36,894 nucleotides of DNA from Perkinsus olseni. Taxonomy: Eukaryota; Perkinsozoa; Perkinsida. Positions 32,901 through 36,894 of this stretch are shown in pieces (within the stretch, counting starts at the first letter, position 1; each line of letters starts with the position of its first letter). The notes below the pieces were generated by a model. The model did not search any database. It was not told the origin of the DNA and saw only the letters and a program-made list of their open reading frames with translations. The stretch lies in NCBI GenBank assembly GCA_013115125.1, contig JABANN010000345.1, positions 1 through 36,894 on the forward strand, given 5' to 3'. Made by a program: the position numbers and the translations under genes.

Positions 32901-34611
32901 TAAAGGCCATTGGGGACCAGAAGGGTTCTCCTGCACTCTTCGTCTAGGTAGCATCAGCGATGATGTGTATATTGACATGATTCTCGCTAAGCTTACTGAT
33001 AAACTTGGAGGGGACTCGACTGTAGCTCAGGTGGGGCTTCTTCAGTTTGTATGAGTAGTGGTGTAGTAGTGGTGGTTTCGAATCTCAATACTGCGGGCCG
33101 ACTTCGCTTGTTTTTCGAGAGTCCCACGCCGTCTTCAGTTTTTCGTGGGTCTCACGCCTTCTTCCGTTCTTCAGCGCCCTGCTGCTGCAACCAGCCCGAA
33201 AGATGATGTTTGTGGATGGGTCCTCGTTGGCTTCCCGAACAGTGGTACGCCTAGCTCCACCTGGCCATCGGAATTCTCTCTCTGCAGAACGCCAGCTCAC
33301 CCTACTTACGCGCCGTCTTGCCGGAGTCGTCCCTATCGAGCATTTGGACACTCACGATAGAGCCCTCAATCGAGGTAGCTGCGATGGCCGTTCGTTCACT
33401 TCCTTTTGCCTGTCCCTTCCCCTCAGTTCTGGATATGGCTGGGAGCTCTCGCCGCCCGCAAGCCGTGATTGATCCTCAACTGGACTGCGGCTATGACCTG
33501 AGGGTTGTGAGTACAGTCATGCGGTCGTGCACTACCGAGCCGGCCGCGGGTAGGGAATGGCGGACTCCCCTGCCCTGTGTCTGAGTAGGTCATCGGTGTT
33601 CCCAATGAGGAGCTCAGCAGGAGGGCTCTGGGTCGGCTGGTGGATCAGGTCTCGGGCGTAGTATTTCATATACAGGTAACAGAGGGAAATGTGGGTGGGC
33701 CAGTGGGGCGTGGCGTTCCGTCTCGCCTCGTTTCCCATTGTACACCAAGTGTTCCGAGTCACGGGTGGCCCAGTGAAAAGTAGGGGCTCGTTCTACTTCG
33801 ACTGATCCCTCCTAGTCGCGTTGTCGATCTGTGGGCTGCGTTTGGCAGGACGACCCTCCACCAATTGTTGCTGAAGCTGTCCGAAGAGCCTCTCCGGAAG
33901 TGGCAACCCTGATTGATAGTCTGGGAGGGGATTCGACAGCAGGGACGATGGGGGGACCGGCCTTGCCCTTGGATGCATCGTTGGTGAGCATCCGTGGAGA
34001 AGGCGAGTGGCGTTGTTTGTCTATCGATTTTGTTGGCCGCTACTGAACTCGAGGAGCAAGCGGTTGGACGTCAGCTGGGGACTGGGAGTTGCCTACGGAT
34101 GAGCTCTCTTTCGTAGGAGGAGCCTCTCGCGGCGAGTGGCAGGACTGCAAGAACCTCCCCGAAACGACAGGTGAGTCCGAACTGAATTACTTGGAGCGCT
34201 GCTGCTTCGAATTACTTGGAGGCTCCAAGTTGGAGCACTGATGCTTTCTTCAGAAGTGTCGCGTTTCCCTTGCACGGACCTCCCCCTATCATGACCCAGC
34301 ATACCCTAGCAGTATCCTACCGAATTTGTGATTACCCTATGATACTCATCCGCCATGACTGTTTCCGAGAGACCTTCTCCCCCAGGTATCACGCCTTCGA
34401 TAAGAAGGAGGAAGCGCTTGATCGAACATCCGCCGAGTTGGGCCGTTCTACATTGCGAATCGGGTCACGTAATCGAGAGGAGGTCCTGAACGACCTCTGC
34501 GGAGTTGTGGAGGTGAACATTCGCCCGTCCGGTCTGGCCACGCGTTGATGATCGTCGGTAGAAGTGGAAGTTTCTTCTTTCAGGAATTGTGGGCCAGTCG
34601 TACGAAGGATG

Positions 34612-34657
<46 letters not shown>

Positions 34658-36894
34658 GAGCGAGATTGGCGTCTCCTCGAAAGAGGAAATCGCCCCTAGA
34701 GAGGTCCGCTGGCCGGCCGGGTATTCATTGGATCAGCCTCTCATGTTCTATCGCCTGTCAGGCGGCTGATCACTTTACGCTGGTTGAAGCCCTCAAGGAA
34801 GTCGATGTCTGTAGTGTTCTCTTCCTCGCCGATCAATGGGAAGCCGCGGTGACTGCTCCTAACGGCCTAGATGAGCAGTACAGGAGAGTGAGTTCTTCCT
34901 TATATCAGGTGTCCCCTCCCACTACCTTTGCTCTGCCTCCCGCTAATTCGCTGAAATTTGGTGTTGATTGATGATTCAGGCCTTCCGCTGGGTACGCCGG
35001 TGCAAGGAGTTCTCGAGGCAGGGCCTGGCTGATATACGGTATGTGTCGCGGAGGAAAAGATGATGTCATATCATGACAGGTCGTTGATAATCAAGCGTCT
35101 TGAGATGGTAGACGCACGACAGAGCATCGTGAACTCCTTTATGGGTGACTTCAATGCCTTTACTGAGGAGTATAGTGATATGTGCCGAGAAAACGAAGAG
35201 ACTAGGAACGAGCTGCATGCACGGGTATGAAGATCTCTGGGGTCGTCTCGTCATTTCCTAAACCAACCAGCGAGCACTCGGTAGTCTTCGGAGTCGTGGT
35301 CAGGTGGACGATGTCTGTCATCGGCTGGTTGTAGAGTTCGTGAGGAAGAAGATCCAAGCTTCCACAGATCTCCGAAAGCAGGTGCTGCTCATCATTGCTT
35401 GCCATTTGCAGGCTCGTCCCATGGGAGATGGCGCCTTTGACAGGTTCTTGCTTCAAGATGGGCTGAAGGGGTGTTGACAACTTTTGCAGCGGCCATCCAA
35501 TCACTATTCCGAGCTGAGTGGGTGGTGGGAGTACTACTCTGCGGCTCGCTGAGAGGCTATTCCTGTATGATCCGACAGGAGATTGTCCGTGATTGGGTGA
35601 CCGTACACGGGAATATACTCGGTGATTATGAACTTTCTTCACACCCGAGGCCCGCGCGCGTGATATCTGCTTGGAACATGTACTCAGGTATGCAAGGTTT
35701 CATGCCGTCTGTCGGCTGCTATGCGACGCCTATTCTCTAGTACTGCCCACTGAGCATGGCGGTCCTGTTCTTCATGAGGTGTCGGCCGACGAACAACTCC
35801 AGGACATCGATGTTTTGGGAATAGATGACGAGGCTGTAAGAGTCGGACTCTAACGGTTGCTGCGAATCGGAGCACGCGAGAGTTATCCATTCCACGGTTG
35901 CAGGTCAAAGAGAACCGGCAGAAGTTTGAAGCTTTTATCGACGAGGCTTCGCGTGGCGACGGCGACGGACAACAGGGAAATGTAGTCGAGGCGCCGGAGC
36001 TCGCCTGGACGGCCTGCGAGGTTCGGAAGTAATCCTTGGGCACCTCACTGAGGAACTACAGGCCAGAAATAGGGGTGGTCAGGTATATCAACTCTGAGGG
36101 TGAGAATGATCCACCGGCACAAGGGGAGTGGACCTTCCCGTTCATCGACAAATTGGCCGATGCCGTCCGCAAAGCCTCGGAGCCCGCACCTGGTGTGCTA
36201 TCGCCCTGGAAGGTGGGCGACCTATACTTAAGACCGATCTCGGATCGGCGAGCTGCGCTGCTGCAGGACCCCAGCAAGTTGGCGGAGCCTGTGCCCGACC
36301 CAAAGGCAGGTAAGGGCGTGAAGAAGAAGAAAGCAGAACCCGCGCAGGAGGAACTCGAGGTCAAGCCGCCGCCAGAAGCTTATATAGATTACCAACGAGC
36401 TGTATTGAAGGAGAAGGTATAGCAGGTTCATGTCTTCACGGTGGATATTGAGGAACTCGGGCCCCGGCAAATTTCCTTGTTCTTGCTATCACTCAATCAG
36501 ATTAGTGAATGCTATGTCACGTATCTGAAATAATTGGCTCATGCCTCGATCCGAGAGCTTGCGAGCATCGTTCAGTGCGACGAGGTCTGGCAGAAGTCGT
36601 TTGATATCCTGTGCAGGTTTTATTATCCAACAAGCTCACTGTTCTCACAAGATGGGCCAACGAAACTATGTTGAAGGCCAATGAGGATATCGAGAATACC
36701 ATGGCTGATACTGCACACTGGATCTCTCTACGCGAGTGGGTTGGTTCTAAATTTAGCTCCCTTGTCGTACTGTATGTAGCCCAGGAGGCCATTCGTGGGG
36801 GACCATCTTCCCGCACAGTAGTCTACACCATTTCCCGTGCAAGTTTGACACGTGAGCAGACAAGAATGACATTGTTGAATCCAAGAATGACAAT
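29963..36894 (+). CDS. SPEF2: SPEF2/CPC1-like axonemal protein (coiled coil + adenylate-kinase-like domain), 3' end beyond window
   Basis: SPEF2/CPC1 is a long protein of the central-pair C1b projection of motile flagella. The first exon reads LARKLEKFHQHERDLERRAR. It is followed by LEEQEAEHKRLMNRDASLAY and AIEWEAAHQRRWEDSLRDRH (29963-30470), a charged coiled coil. An adenylate-kinase-like core follows: GVRVLLGGKYLSGRKTLARG (about 32640-32700), VIVVDVDEVVAECI, ISDDVYIDMILAKLTDKL (about 32955) and GWVLVGFPN (about 33215). Later come VRWPAGYSLDQPLMFYRLS (about 34710), NEETRNELHARYEDLWGR (about 35195) and EAYIDYQRAVLKEK (36378), all in the order of SPEF2. The family's N-terminal calponin-homology domain is not seen; only 153 bp separate this start from TM9SF1. 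Many exon edges are unresolved. Another adenylate-kinase/coiled-coil axonemal protein is the main alternative. Confidence 0.55.
34612..34657. repeat. (CTA)n microsatellite, probably coding for poly-Thr
   Basis: About 15 CTA units occur here. In the frame that leads into the conserved VRWPAGYSLDQPLMF segment they read ACT, giving a threonine run after SRTKDA. The tract would lie in the linker between the kinase-like domain and the next conserved block of the SPEF2-like protein. A TTTCTTCTTTCAG acceptor sits 30 bases before it. Confidence 0.7.

Overview
This window is eukaryotic nuclear DNA. It is packed with protein genes cut by short GT-AG introns, mostly 42-63 nt, in gene bodies of moderate-to-high GC. 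I rebuilt exons by joining GT..AG intervals that keep frame and restore a known family. The compact introns, runs of same-strand genes, and a likely flagellar protein next to endomembrane genes suggest a flagellated protist, most like a Perkinsus-type alveolate. That organism call is inference; no ribosomal or organellar marker is present.

Plus-strand block A (1-13351) holds the tail of an unknown gene, then PIG-C/GPI2 (GPI-anchor synthesis), an S9D glutamyl endopeptidase of the plastid CGEP type, mitochondrial ribosomal protein L24, a GH15-like glycosidase, and an F-box/LRR protein. Several neighbours are only about 115-155 bp apart.

A convergent strand-switch region (13352-17288) has no confident protein gene. 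It holds a duplicated tRNA block with two tRNA-Val(AAC) and two tRNA-Leu(UAA), decayed tRNA halves, a truncated Tc1-type DNA transposon, and a third class-II tRNA with a serine (UGA) anticodon on a leucine-like body.

Minus-strand block B (17289-22051) holds a tetraspanin-like membrane protein, a UBE3D-like HECT_2 protein and a UbiA prenyltransferase, with one uncertain plus-strand ORF among them. A divergent promoter region (22052-22433) follows.

Plus-strand block C (22434-36894) holds TRM112, an unrecognised coiled-coil protein, a complete 12-exon TM9SF1-type nonaspanin, and a long SPEF2/CPC1-like axonemal gene that runs off the window.

The genes are housekeeping genes of different pathways (GPI anchors and endomembrane traffic, organellar translation and proteolysis, tRNA/rRNA methylation, ubiquitination, flagellum). 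No shared operon-like function is seen. The most unusual material is the tRNA/transposon strand-switch region.
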